NCBI RefSeq assembly: GCF_001262605.1
Contig: NZ_LGTC01000001.1
Coordinates: 2,709,501-2,773,500, forward strand
DNA: 64,000 nucleotides
Direction of reading: 5' to 3'
Origin: Pseudobacteroides cellulosolvens ATCC 35603 = DSM 2933
Lineage (GTDB): Bacteria > Bacillota > Clostridia > Acetivibrionales > DSM-2933
Position numbers and translations under genes: made by a program
Notes under the pieces: model-generated
What the model was told of the DNA's origin: nothing
Databases searched by the model: none
What the model saw: only the letters and a program-made list of their open reading frames with translations
In this document: positions 8,654 to 17,479 of the stretch, one piece after another
Layout of the letters: every line of letters begins with the position of its first letter
How positions within the stretch are numbered: the stretch's first letter is position 1

Positions 8654-9502
8654 TTGGAATTTATAAAAACTGACGCTGAAGTATTTATTCCAGATGGTAA
8701 GCCTGTGGTTGAAGCATTGAAGCGAACCACCCACATGACGGTTTCAGCACACCATGATGATATTGAAATCATGGCATATCATGGTATTGCAGAGTGCTTT
8801 AACAGCAACTCCAACTGGTTTACAGGTGTGGTTGTAACCAATGGTGCTGGAAGTTCAAAGGGTGAGTTCTACAGTTCGTTTTCTGAAGAAGAGTTTATTA
8901 ACATAAGAAAGCTTGAGCAAAAGAAAGCTGCTTTTATAGGTGAATATAGTGCAGTAGCAATGCTTAACTACACCAGTGCAGAAGCAAAAGACCCGGGTAA
9001 TACCGATATTATAAAAGACTTAAAGCTTCTTATATCTAATGCAAAGCCGGAAATCATATATACCCATAACCTTTTTGACAAACACAAAACCCATATAAGC
9101 GTTGCGTTAAAGGTTATCGAAGCTGTCAGGGACCTTGAACCTTCTGAAAGGCCCAAGAAGCTGTATGGGTGTGAAGTCTGGAGAAGCCTTGACTGGCTCA
9201 TGTCCTCCGACAGAGTTACCTTTGATGCATCAGCTAATCCTAACATTGCATCAGCCTTAATTGAGGTGTATAACTCCCAAATCGCAGGTAACAAGGAATA
9301 CCATAAAGCTGCTATAGGCAGAAGACACGCAAATGCTACCTTTTACAGTTCCCATACATCAGATTTATCAAAAAATTCCATATTGGGAATGGATCTAACT
9401 CCACTTATAGTTGATACAGCTATGGATATTTCATTATTTGCCAAAGGCTTTATAGAAAGATTTAGTGTCGAAGCTTTAAATGCAATTAAAGATGCACTAT
9501 AA
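8654..9502 (+). CDS. PIG-L (LmbE-like) family deacetylase
   Basis: The protein has 282 residues from a TTG at 8654. An upstream ATG at 8630 is possible, but the AGGAG site at 8640-8644 is correctly spaced only for the TTG. The family's zinc motif appears as SAHHDDIEIM near residue 31, a variant of the usual AHPDDE, and a second motif, YTHNLFDKH, lies near 137. Members remove N-acetyl groups from N-acetylglucosamine-type sugars, small thiols or similar conjugates; no signal peptide is seen, so the enzyme is cytoplasmic. The substrate cannot be inferred because no sugar or thiol pathway lies nearby. Confidence 0.82.
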   Translation: MEFIKTDAEVFIPDGKPVVEALKRTTHMTVSAHHDDIEIMAYHGIAECFNSNSNWFTGVVVTNGAGSSKGEFYSSFSEEEFINIRKLEQKKAAFIGEYSAVAMLNYTSAEAKDPGNTDIIKDLKLLISNAKPEIIYTHNLFDKHKTHISVALKVIEAVRDLEPSERPKKLYGCEVWRSLDWLMSSDRVTFDASANPNIASALIEVYNSQIAGNKEYHKAAIGRRHANATFYSSHTSDLSKNSILGMDLTPLIVDTAMDISLFAKGFIERFSVEALNAIKDAL

Positions 9503-9509
9503 ATACTCT

Positions 9510-9572
9510 TACATTTGTCTTAATCAAATCTATTAAAATCTTCGCAAAATGTTTGATTATTAACACTTTTAA
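9510..9572 (+). repeat. Two-block element before prfC (repeat D, copy 1)
   Basis: Block 1 at 9510-9530 (TACATTTGTC, TTAATCAAATC) and block 2 at 9555-9572 (GATTATTAA, CACTTTTAA) each recur with one to three changes at 12931-12951 and 12988-13005. Block 1 and block 2 can pair through AATCAAA and TTTGATT. Confidence 0.5.
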
Positions 9573-9683
9573 ACTTTTATAATAGATATATTTAATTTGA
9601 CAGGAAATAATAATTTACTATAAAATTAATCTGCCGTCTTATTTGGCGGAGCATAATGAAAAATTATCGAAAGAGGTTCTAAA

Positions 9684-11288
9684 ATGCCGGATTTAAAAGA
9701 AACGATATGTAATGAAGTATCACGTAGAAAGACCTTTGCCATCATATCTCACCCTGACGCAGGTAAAACAACTTTGACAGAAAAGCTTTTGCTATATGGT
9801 GGTGCTATCAGGCTGGCTGGATCTGTAAAATCAAGAAAAGCCAATAAACATGCAGTTTCAGACTGGATGGAAATAGAAAAACAAAGGGGTATATCTGTAA
9901 CATCAAGTGTTCTCCAATTCACTTATAATGATTATTGTATAAATATACTTGATACACCCGGTCACCAGGATTTCAGTGAAGATACATACAGAACTCTTGT
10001 TGCAGCCGATAGTGCCGTAATGCTCATCGACGGAGCAAAAGGTGTGGAGGCACAGACAATCAAGCTTTTCCATGTATGCAAAATGAGGGGAATACCTATT
10101 TTTACCTTCGTTAACAAAATGGACAGGGCCAGCAAAGATCCATTTGAATTGATGGAGGAAATTGAAAACGTCCTTGGAATACGTTCATATCCAATGAATT
10201 GGCCTATAGGTACCGAGGGAGATTTCAAAGGAGTATATAACAGAAGCAAAGCTCAGATAGAGCTGTTTGATGGAGGAAATCACGGACAGTCAACAGTATC
10301 ATCCACAATAGGTAGTGTAAATGATAAAGTTTTCGCCGACCTTTTAGGAGAACACCATTATAATAAATTATGCGAAGAAATTGAACTTTTGAATCTTGCA
10401 GGAGACGAGTTTGATAAAAAGAAAATAATGAGTGGTGAATTGACCCCTATATTTTTCGGAAGTGCAATGACCAATTTCGGTGTACAACCATTCCTGGAAG
10501 AGTTCCTTAACCTTGCACCAAAGCCTGGCTTCAAAAAGTCTTCAATTGGTGATGTTGATCCTGAAAGCGATAAACTTACAGGATTTATTTTCAAGATTCA
10601 GGCAAACATGAATCCCACTCACAGAGACAGAATAGCATTCCTCAGAATTTGTTCCGGCAAATTTACAAAGGGAATGGGCGTTTACCATGTTCAGAGCAAA
10701 AAGGAAATACGTCTTGCACAGCCTACTCAATTTATGGCGCAGGAAAGAACCATTGTAGAAGAGGCTTATCCAGGAGATATAATCGGCCTTTTCGATCCTG
10801 GTATTTTTAATATTGGTGATACCTTGAGCGAAGGAAATTCCCAACTTAAATTCGACGGTATTCCAATATTCCCTGCAGAACATTTTGCAAGAGTCACTGC
10901 TTCCGACTCTATGAAAAGAAAACAATTCCAAAAAGGAATAATGCAGCTTTCAGAAGAAGGAGCCATTCAGACTTTCAAGCAGATTGATATAGGTATTGAA
11001 GCACTTATTATTGGTGCTGTCGGTGCATTACAGTTTGAGGTTCTTGAATACAGACTGAAATATGAGTATGGTGTTGATATAAAAATACAACATCTGCCTT
11101 TCAAACACGCAAGGTGGATAATAGGTGAAAATATTGATCCTAGGAAGCTTAACCTCACAAGCTCTACAATGATCGTAGAGGACAATGAAAAACATCATGT
11201 ACTGCTATTTGAAAATGAATGGTCAATACGCTGGGCTGAGGAAAGAAATAAGGACATCAGCCTTGTTGATATAGCCACAAACTTTTAA
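9684..11288 (+). CDS. prfC: Peptide chain release factor 3
   Basis: The protein has 534 residues, the normal length for RF3. The translational GTPase domain shows the P-loop SHPDAGKTTLTEK near residue 22, the switch region ending in RGISVTSS near 70, DTPGHQDFSEDTYR near 92 and NKMDRASKDP near 147. Domains II and III follow. RF3 uses GTP to recycle RF1/RF2 from the ribosome after termination. The gene is single, begins with ATG and ends before a strong hairpin. Confidence 0.95.
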   Translation: MPDLKETICNEVSRRKTFAIISHPDAGKTTLTEKLLLYGGAIRLAGSVKSRKANKHAVSDWMEIEKQRGISVTSSVLQFTYNDYCINILDTPGHQDFSEDTYRTLVAADSAVMLIDGAKGVEAQTIKLFHVCKMRGIPIFTFVNKMDRASKDPFELMEEIENVLGIRSYPMNWPIGTEGDFKGVYNRSKAQIELFDGGNHGQSTVSSTIGSVNDKVFADLLGEHHYNKLCEEIELLNLAGDEFDKKKIMSGELTPIFFGSAMTNFGVQPFLEEFLNLAPKPGFKKSSIGDVDPESDKLTGFIFKIQANMNPTHRDRIAFLRICSGKFTKGMGVYHVQSKKEIRLAQPTQFMAQERTIVEEAYPGDIIGLFDPGIFNIGDTLSEGNSQLKFDGIPIFPAEHFARVTASDSMKRKQFQKGIMQLSEEGAIQTFKQIDIGIEALIIGAVGALQFEVLEYRLKYEYGVDIKIQHLPFKHARWIIGENIDPRKLNLTSSTMIVEDNEKHHVLLFENEWSIRWAEERNKDISLVDIATNF

Positions 11289-11330
11289 AACGAAATTCAA
11301 AAGTATACGCTATAATTTCCAAGACATTAT

Positions 11331-11382
11331 AAAGGAGTGCTGCCATCCTACTTTAAGTAGTATTACAGCACTCCCTTTATTT
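11331..11382. terminator. Bidirectional terminator between prfC and the SEC-C gene
   Basis: Arms at 11331-11342 and 11366-11378 pair over about 12 bases with one bulged C, and the loop holds a smaller stem. T-rich sequence follows on the plus side and A-rich sequence precedes it, so it can serve both convergent genes. Confidence 0.7.
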
Positions 11383-11409
11383 TCATCAACAAATAATGTT
11401 CATCAATAA

Positions 11410-12312
11410 TTATCCGCAGCACTTTTTATACTTTTTCCCGCTCCCACAAGGACACAGCTGATTTGGTCCGACTTTCCCAGAATTTGCAGCCTTATCCCCT
11501 GCCTCATTGCCATCCTCGTCAAAACAGCTCCAATCCTTTATTTCTTCAATAGTATCCTCTATAAAGTTGTAATATCTATCACTTTTGGTAGCTTCAATTA
11601 CTTCATCCTTGCTCTTCTTTAAGTTTTTTTCAACTGATTCAAGTTCAATAACCGATTCATCTACAAACTCTTTTTCATATGCAGCCCTGATCTCATCTAT
11701 TACCTCTGCAGGATACAAATCATTACAAGCAGATACCACTTCTGCCATTACTGCCTCATTCTTATCCCAGCTATCAGAAACCAATAAGTCCTTGTAATAA
11801 TTCAAAACCTCTCCCCTGTCACTGGTTCCCTGAGCAGCAAGTATTGCAATAGCTGCAACACCATGGCTTCTTATTATATCATCAATATTGTTGTCCGTAA
11901 TTATAGTCTTTATTGGCTCATAATCATTCCCACACAACGACGCAAGCAATCTTCCTGTAGATTCACATAATGAATCACCAAACAATTTGTACGGTAAATC
12001 ATCCGGAAGCTTTAACAGCTCAACATACATGCGATATGCTTCTGTCACTTTGAATTGTGCTAAAAGATATATGGAATAAATATGTCCAAAATAGTCTTCA
12101 TCATTGGCATATCTCTTATAATTGTCATAAACCTTCTTCAAAACATCCAGCAATACCGGTACAGCTTCTTCTTTTCTTTCTATCAGATTTCTTAATACCG
12201 GTTCAGGAAAACCAACTTTATTGAATTCGATAAACTTTATAAGATCCGAAATGGAATATTTACTATAATCAACATTATTAGGCATTTTGTTTTTATTTTT
12301 ATCATTTACCAT
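11410..12312 (-). CDS. DUF1186-like protein with C-terminal SEC-C zinc motif
   Basis: The protein has 300 residues. The first 220 are helical and HEAT-like in appearance, with repeated pairs of hydrophobic helices, matching the DUF1186 pattern. The last 20 residues are a complete SEC-C motif, CPCGSGKKYKKCC, which binds zinc and in SecA contacts SecB or the ribosome. The function of the whole protein is unknown; a chaperone-like or protein-contact role is possible. It has an AAGGGG site and no operon partner. Confidence 0.75.
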   Translation of the reverse strand: MVNDKNKNKMPNNVDYSKYSISDLIKFIEFNKVGFPEPVLRNLIERKEEAVPVLLDVLKKVYDNYKRYANDEDYFGHIYSIYLLAQFKVTEAYRMYVELLKLPDDLPYKLFGDSLCESTGRLLASLCGNDYEPIKTIITDNNIDDIIRSHGVAAIAILAAQGTSDRGEVLNYYKDLLVSDSWDKNEAVMAEVVSACNDLYPAEVIDEIRAAYEKEFVDESVIELESVEKNLKKSKDEVIEATKSDRYYNFIEDTIEEIKDWSCFDEDGNEAGDKAANSGKVGPNQLCPCGSGKKYKKCCG

Positions 12313-12378
12313 AACTTATCCCCTTCGCTAATATCTTATTATCACGGATTATCATCAGTTAAAATTCCTGGACATTTA

Positions 12379-12410
12379 AAAATTCCGGGATCGTATAATC
12401 CCGGAATTTT
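12379..12410 (-). terminator. Terminator of the tRNA operon
   Basis: Perfect 12-base arms (12379-12390, 12399-12410) with an eight-base loop are followed on the minus strand by TTTTTAAA, directly after tRNA-Lys. Confidence 0.8.
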
Positions 12411-12420
12411 TAGTTTTTAG

Positions 12421-12493
12421 TGAGCCATCCGCGATTCGAACGCGGGACACCATGATTAAAAGTCATGTGCTCTGCCAACTGAGCTAATGGCCC
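12421..12493 (-). tRNA. tRNA-Lys (UUU)
   Basis: A full cloverleaf can be drawn: a seven-pair acceptor with one G-U pair, a GCTC/GAGC D stem, a CATGA/TCATG anticodon stem around loop CTTTTAA, and a CCGCG/CGCGG T stem with TTCGAAT. The anticodon is TTT. The 3' CCA is not encoded, unlike in the two neighbouring tRNAs. Confidence 0.93.
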
Positions 12494-12496
12494 TAA

Positions 12497-12573
12497 TGGC
12501 TGGGATGGCAGGATTCGAACCTACGAAATGCCAGAGTCAAAGTCTGGTGCCTTACCGGCTTGGCGACATCCCA
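12497..12573 (-). tRNA. tRNA-Gln (UUG)
   Basis: The acceptor TGGGATG pairs with CATCCCA. The anticodon stem CCAGA/TCTGG encloses CTTTGAC, giving anticodon TTG, and the T loop is TTCGAAT. The discriminator is G and CCA is encoded (12497-12500). Confidence 0.93.
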
Positions 12574-12634
12574 ATATTGAGAAGTGTGAAGTCGATTATA
12601 AACAATTGCAACTTCTCACCTCTATATGTATAAG

Positions 12635-12712
12635 TGGGGTGGATGATGGGAGTCGAACCCATGACCTCCAGAGCCACAATCTGGCACTCTAACCAACTGA
12701 GCTACACCCACC
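12635..12712 (-). tRNA. tRNA-His (GUG)
   Basis: The acceptor GTGGGTG pairs with CATCCAC. The extra 5' G at 12712 faces discriminator C at 12638, the hallmark of tRNA-His. The anticodon loop TTGTGGC within CCAGA/TCTGG gives GTG, and CCA is encoded. Confidence 0.94.
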
Positions 12713-12742
12713 ACATCAGTGCCTCACAGAAGGCACAAAGAT

Positions 12743-12771
12743 ATCTTAAGGCAAAAAGACCAATCTGTCAA
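12743..12771 (-). promoter_or_regulatory. Promoter of the His-Gln-Lys tRNA operon
   Basis: On the minus strand TTGACA (12766-12771) and TAAGAT (12743-12748) are separated by 17 bases, about 30 bases upstream of tRNA-His. Confidence 0.7.
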
Positions 12772-12774
12772 TAG

Positions 12775-13101
12775 AATTTTTTAAATTTTTATCATTTTTA
12801 TTATTTCGACATTTTTCTTAGTATAATTAATATAAAATATATAAAAAATTTACAATAAAAGTATTTCTCTTTTTGTTGAATAATGTTAAAATATAAATGC
12901 AGCTGGCAATATTAATAGTGATAAATCTATTACATTTATCTTAAGCAAATCGCATTGAACACACATTATTTGCTACACCAAATGTAAGATTATCAACACT
13001 TTTAATATAACAAAATATATAACATAATTTTAAATACTTTAAAGCTTTGTGATTAGTCACCTTTGATTTGGCAAAAAACAAAAATTTTATACTTAAGATA
13101 A
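12775..13101. other. AT-rich intergenic region with repeat D, copy 2
   Basis: No gene is seen in this 327-base stretch. It holds the second copy of the two-block element (12931-12951 and 12988-13005). Here the outer parts pair: TACATTT and AGCAAAT on the left match ATTTGCT and AAATGTA on the right, giving a stem with an internal loop. It leads into a small membrane ORF. Confidence 0.5.
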
Positions 13102-13308
13102 ATGGTGAAAAAAATGTTACTAGCTTTTTTTGAGGGAATTACCATAGGAATTGTTACAGGGATTGTTTTAACGATTCTTTTTCTTCGCTATTTATGTATT
13201 ATTAGAATAAGCGTTGTAAAAAAATCGCAGAAAAATAATCCTAAAGAAATTAAATCGCCATACAGCGACATAAATTTAATGGATACCAAATATAAAGATT
13301 GCGGTTAA
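13102..13308 (+). CDS. Small single-pass membrane protein
   Basis: 68 residues: an N-terminal hydrophobic helix of about 25 residues (about 6-32, with a glycine-rich GITIGIVTGIV core), then a lysine-rich linker and a polar tail. I do not recognise a family. The ribosome site is weak, which lowers confidence. It is followed by a strong terminator-like hairpin at 13387-13440, consistent with a short transcription unit. Confidence 0.4.
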   Translation: MVKKMLLAFFEGITIGIVTGIVLTILFLRYLCIIRISVVKKSQKNNPKEIKSPYSDINLMDTKYKDCG

Positions 13309-13386
13309 AAACAATATCTAACCTATATGGTATTGTTATTGCATGCAGATTTCTATGAAATGCTTGGCTTAATAATATTTTTCATT

Positions 13387-13440
13387 AAAAACAACGGTAT
13401 ACCCTAAGAAAACATATCTTAAGGCATACTGTTGTTTTTT
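13387..13440. terminator. Bidirectional terminator
   Basis: Arms of about 22 bases (13387-13408, 13418-13439), broken only by G-T pairs and one mismatch, are flanked by A-runs on the left and T-runs on the right. It can end both the small membrane ORF and nadE. Confidence 0.75.
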
Positions 13441-13476
13441 GATACGCCCTTAATCTATTGATCAATTAATTACCGG

Positions 13477-15402
13477 TTAACAACTAATGTTTTTAAGCCA
13501 CAGATTTGCTTCCGCATCACTTGGCATACGCCAGTCTCCCCTTGGAGATAAGCTGATAGTTCCAACTTTAGGTCCATCAGGGAGGCATGACCGTTTAAAC
13601 TGCTGAGTAAAAAATCTCTTTAAAAATGTTTTCAGCCATTTTACAATTACTTCGTCTTCATACCTTCCATTAAAGGCTTTCCTGCATAAAAACAGGATTT
13701 TGTCAGGTGATGCTCCGTATCTTATCATGTGATAAAGGAAGAAATCATGTAATTCATACGGCCCTATTATATCTTCCGTTTTCTGATTTATCTTACCCTT
13801 TTCATCAGGCGGCAGCAATTCGGGGCTTATAGGAGTACTGAGAATCTTTTTAAGGACCGTTCTGGTATTTTGCTGCGACATGTTGTCGGCAACCCATCCT
13901 ACAAGGAATTTTACAAGGGTCTTTGGTATACTGCAGTTTACAGAATACATGGACATGTGGTCACCATTATATGTACACCACCCCAAAGCCAATTCCGATA
14001 AATCACCTGTTCCAATTACCACGCCGCCTATCTTGTTGGAAATATCCATAAGTATTTGGGTCCGTTCCCTTGCCTGTACATTCTCATACGTAACGTCATG
14101 AATTGCCATATCATGCCCGATATCCTTAAAATGCTGAATACATGCAGGCTTAATATCGACCTCACTTATGGTGACATTCAACGATTTCATCAAATTCAAT
14201 GCATTATAATAAGTTTCATCGGTTGTACCAAATCCTGGCATAGTTATGGCATGAATATTCTCTGTAGGAATACCCAGCATATCAAATGTTTTCCATGTTA
14301 CCAGCAAAGCCAGCGTTGAATCAAGTCCACCCGATATTCCAATCACTGCATTCTTCATACCCGTATGAAGAAGTCTCTTTGCGAGCCCTGCCGTTTGTAT
14401 TGCAAATATCTCCTTGCACCTTTTATCAAGGCTTCCCGGATCTGAAGGAACAAACGGATGGGGATCAACAAACCTGCATAGATCATTTAGCTTTGTTTTT
14501 TTGATATTAAAGCCTATTTTCCTTGCTTTATTCTTAACATCAGCTTCCATAAAGCTGGTGTTTTTCATCCTGTCATTGTTTAACTTTGCCACATCTATTT
14601 CGCAGCACAGGAGTTGCCCCTCCATAGAAAACCTTTCGCTTTCAGAAAGCACCCCTCCGTTTTCGGCAATAAGTGCATGTCCGCCAAAAACAACATCTGT
14701 TGTTGATTCATAAATACCGCTTGATGCATATACATAGCCGGCAATACACTTTGCAGACTGCTGTTTTATAAGCTCCCTCCGGTATTCGCTCTTTCCAATA
14801 ATTTCATTGCTTGCTGAAAGATTAAAAAGCATTGTTGCTCCCAACATTGCTTGATACGAGCTTGGAGGAACAGGTACCCACAGATCCTCGCATATTTCTA
14901 TCCCAAAACATGCACCGTTAAAATTAGCAGCATCAAATAAAAGATCTATTCCAAAGGGAACACTTTTACCGCATAGATTTACAGAATCACTTAATGCCTT
15001 TACTCCTGATGCAAACCAGCGTTCTTCATAGAACTCCTTATAACCCGGTATATAGGTTTTGGGAACTACCCCAAGGATTTCACCTGATTGTATAACGACA
15101 CCCGAATTGAAAAGCTGTGCATCAACTTTAACGGGCATTCCCAAAATTGCTACTATATCGGTATCCCTGGTATTTTCCAGTATACTGTTTAAATAGGTCA
15201 TGGACTGCTCCAATAATATTTCCTGGTGAAATAAATCTCCGCATGTATATGCTGTAATAGAAAGCTCCGGAAACAGTATTATCTGACAATCCTCTTTATC
15301 AGCCTTATTTATAAATTCCACTATTTTGCCGGAATTGAATTCACAATCAGCAACTTTCAGTTCCGGAACTGCAGCCCCAACTTTTACAAAACCATAATTC
15401 AT
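13477..15402 (-). CDS. nadE: Glutamine-dependent NAD+ synthetase
   Basis: The protein has 641 residues from ATG 15402, chosen because GGGTGAT lies just upstream; the extra 15 residues of a longer frame look like leader. The N-terminal nitrilase-type amidase domain (about 1-290) supplies ammonia from glutamine, and its Glu-Lys-Cys triad is visible in FPELSITAY, VPKTYIPGYKE and GIEICEDLW. The C-terminal synthetase domain has the ATP-pyrophosphatase loop GISGGLDSTLAL near residue 350. The enzyme amidates nicotinate adenine dinucleotide in the last step of NAD synthesis. It is a single gene with no pathway neighbours. Confidence 0.93.
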   Translation of the reverse strand: MNYGFVKVGAAVPELKVADCEFNSGKIVEFINKADKEDCQIILFPELSITAYTCGDLFHQEILLEQSMTYLNSILENTRDTDIVAILGMPVKVDAQLFNSGVVIQSGEILGVVPKTYIPGYKEFYEERWFASGVKALSDSVNLCGKSVPFGIDLLFDAANFNGACFGIEICEDLWVPVPPSSYQAMLGATMLFNLSASNEIIGKSEYRRELIKQQSAKCIAGYVYASSGIYESTTDVVFGGHALIAENGGVLSESERFSMEGQLLCCEIDVAKLNNDRMKNTSFMEADVKNKARKIGFNIKKTKLNDLCRFVDPHPFVPSDPGSLDKRCKEIFAIQTAGLAKRLLHTGMKNAVIGISGGLDSTLALLVTWKTFDMLGIPTENIHAITMPGFGTTDETYYNALNLMKSLNVTISEVDIKPACIQHFKDIGHDMAIHDVTYENVQARERTQILMDISNKIGGVVIGTGDLSELALGWCTYNGDHMSMYSVNCSIPKTLVKFLVGWVADNMSQQNTRTVLKKILSTPISPELLPPDEKGKINQKTEDIIGPYELHDFFLYHMIRYGASPDKILFLCRKAFNGRYEDEVIVKWLKTFLKRFFTQQFKRSCLPDGPKVGTISLSPRGDWRMPSDAEANLWLKNISC

Positions 15403-15449
15403 AAATATCACCCAACTTATAAAATAATTAAAATAAGTGTACCACACTT

Positions 15450-15849
15450 TTAATTATTAAATAAAGTTATGAATGATAATTTTTCAGGTTTTTATATTTT
15501 CAACTTTCAATATTTTATAGAAGTATGGATTTACCCCGAAATTTTTATTATGCAGCCCTTCATTTACAAAGCCTTTGAAAATTTACCTATATATGTTGCG
15601 GAAAAGATTCTACATTAGCAAATGCCAGTTGAATCGTATGCATTTGCATTATAAAAATGAATTTTTCGCAACATATGAACCAATGAAAATGCTTTGCAAT
15701 AATTAAGAACGTAAAATGATTATTGCAAAACATATATAGATAAATTTATTAATACAACTACATGGGTATGTATGATAAAATTGTGGTGTTATGCTATTGA
15801 TTGTATGTAAAAAACACTATTAATTATTTCTGTAAGTCATGGAGATTTT
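15450..15849. other. Intergenic region with nested inverted repeats
   Basis: No gene is seen in this 400-base stretch. Outer arms ATATGTTGCG...AAAA (15591-15604) and their complement (15663-15676) enclose a GCAAATGC/GCATTTGC stem. A second hairpin with 11-base arms lies at 15693-15703 and 15719-15729. The region separates the divergent nadE and the peptide-binding lipoprotein gene and may hold their promoters. Confidence 0.55.
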
Positions 15850-17457
15850 ATGATATTTAGAAAAAAAGCCAGTATAATTATTATTATTTTAATAATAATA
15901 ACAGCTATTTCTGGTTGTGCATATGAGCAAAGAAAAAAACAAAATCTGGTAGCAGCTTTGGAATTCGGGGTTACAACTTTAGATCCGGCATATCTCAGGC
16001 TATTAAATGAACAGTACCTCGCATGCAATCTATGGGAGGGTCTTATCAGGAAAAATGTCGATGGCTCTATTGAGCCCGGTATTGCAGAAAGGTATGATGT
16101 ATCGGAAGATGGATTAAAATATACATTTTATCTGCGTAAAGGTGCAAAATGGAGCGATGGTAAACCTGTTACAGCAGGACAGTTTGAATATGCATGGAAA
16201 CGTGCTTTAAATCCCAGTGTGGATTCATCTGTCGTTTTTATGATGTACTTTTTAAAAAATGGTGAGGCATACAATAAAAACAAGGCAAAAATAAATGATG
16301 TAGGCGTGAAAGCAATAGATGACCATACACTTGAAGTCACATTGGAGAAGCCTGCCCCATATTTTCTGGAAATACTCAGTTACCATACATATTACCCAGT
16401 CAGGCAGGATATCGTTGAAAAAGATCATGCTTCATGGCATAGAAAACCATATATGCTTGTAAGCAACGGTCCCTTTTATGTAGAAATGTGGAATTACAAT
16501 GAGGAAATTAAAACAGTAAAAAATCCATATTATTGGGATAAGGAAAATGTAAAGCTCGATTCAATTACTTTTTTATTGGAAAAAGACGGCAACGAAATAT
16601 GGCCTAAGTATTTAGCTGGAGAAATAGACTTTGGATACGTATTTGCAGACAACAGGAATAATCTGATGAACGAGATCACTACCAGAAAAAACAACGTAAT
16701 TTCGGAGGTTTCCCTATCTACCTACTATTTGTACTTTAATTCAAGAAATAAGCCTTTTGATAACATAAAGGTGAGACAAGCATTCGAACTGGCACTTGAC
16801 AGAAAAGGACTGGTAAAAGTGCGGCAAAAAGCAGAGAACGTTGCCACCGGCTTCGTACCTCCAGGCATGCCGGATGTAGAACCAGGTTCGGATTTTAGAC
16901 TAGCCGGCGGAGAATTTATGCATAAGGAATTCTCCATTGAAAATATCAGCAAGGCCAAAATCTTGCTAAAAGAAGCAGGATACCAAAGCATGAACAACTT
17001 TCCTTCTATTGTAGTCCTTACAAAGGATACAACCGGAGTAGAATTTATAGAAAAGGAGTGGGAAAAAAATCTCGGTGTAGATATAATACTTAATAAGTGC
17101 AAAAGCGAACTTTTTTCTCAAAAAAAGTCGGAGGGTGACTATGATATAGTCATAAATAACTGGATAGCAGATTTTGCGGATCCTATAAATTTTTTAGGAT
17201 TTTTGGCCAGCGAGAATTCATTTAAGGGCATACTTCCAAATGAGTATTACTTATTAGTGGAAAAATCAAATGCCGTTGCTGATAATGCTCAAAGGCTGAT
17301 ATTACTTCATGAAGCGGAAAAATTATTATTGGATTCCTATAGTTTGATACCTTTATTTTTTAGGAAAGATGTATATTATATAAAACCCTGTGTAAAAAAC
17401 TATCTGAAAACTCCATTAGCTGAAATCTATTTTAGAAATGCATACATAGAGGAATAA
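15850..17457 (+). CDS. Oligopeptide-type solute-binding lipoprotein (SBP family 5)
   Basis: The protein has 535 residues. The N-terminus is a lipoprotein signal with a long isoleucine-rich core and a lipobox ending ISGC at residue 24. The mature part has the family-5 signature region (ALEFGVTTLDPAYLRLLNE; later LRKGAKWSDGKPVTAGQFEYAWKR) of OppA/DppA-type binding proteins. No permease or ATPase gene follows. Instead a sensor kinase gene begins 22 bases after the stop, so the protein may work as a ligand-binding partner of that kinase or serve a transporter encoded elsewhere. Confidence 0.88.
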   Translation: MIFRKKASIIIIILIIITAISGCAYEQRKKQNLVAALEFGVTTLDPAYLRLLNEQYLACNLWEGLIRKNVDGSIEPGIAERYDVSEDGLKYTFYLRKGAKWSDGKPVTAGQFEYAWKRALNPSVDSSVVFMMYFLKNGEAYNKNKAKINDVGVKAIDDHTLEVTLEKPAPYFLEILSYHTYYPVRQDIVEKDHASWHRKPYMLVSNGPFYVEMWNYNEEIKTVKNPYYWDKENVKLDSITFLLEKDGNEIWPKYLAGEIDFGYVFADNRNNLMNEITTRKNNVISEVSLSTYYLYFNSRNKPFDNIKVRQAFELALDRKGLVKVRQKAENVATGFVPPGMPDVEPGSDFRLAGGEFMHKEFSIENISKAKILLKEAGYQSMNNFPSIVVLTKDTTGVEFIEKEWEKNLGVDIILNKCKSELFSQKKSEGDYDIVINNWIADFADPINFLGFLASENSFKGILPNEYYLLVEKSNAVADNAQRLILLHEAEKLLLDSYSLIPLFFRKDVYYIKPCVKNYLKTPLAEIYFRNAYIEE

Positions 17458-17479
17458 TGACATATTGGGGAGAGGAATT

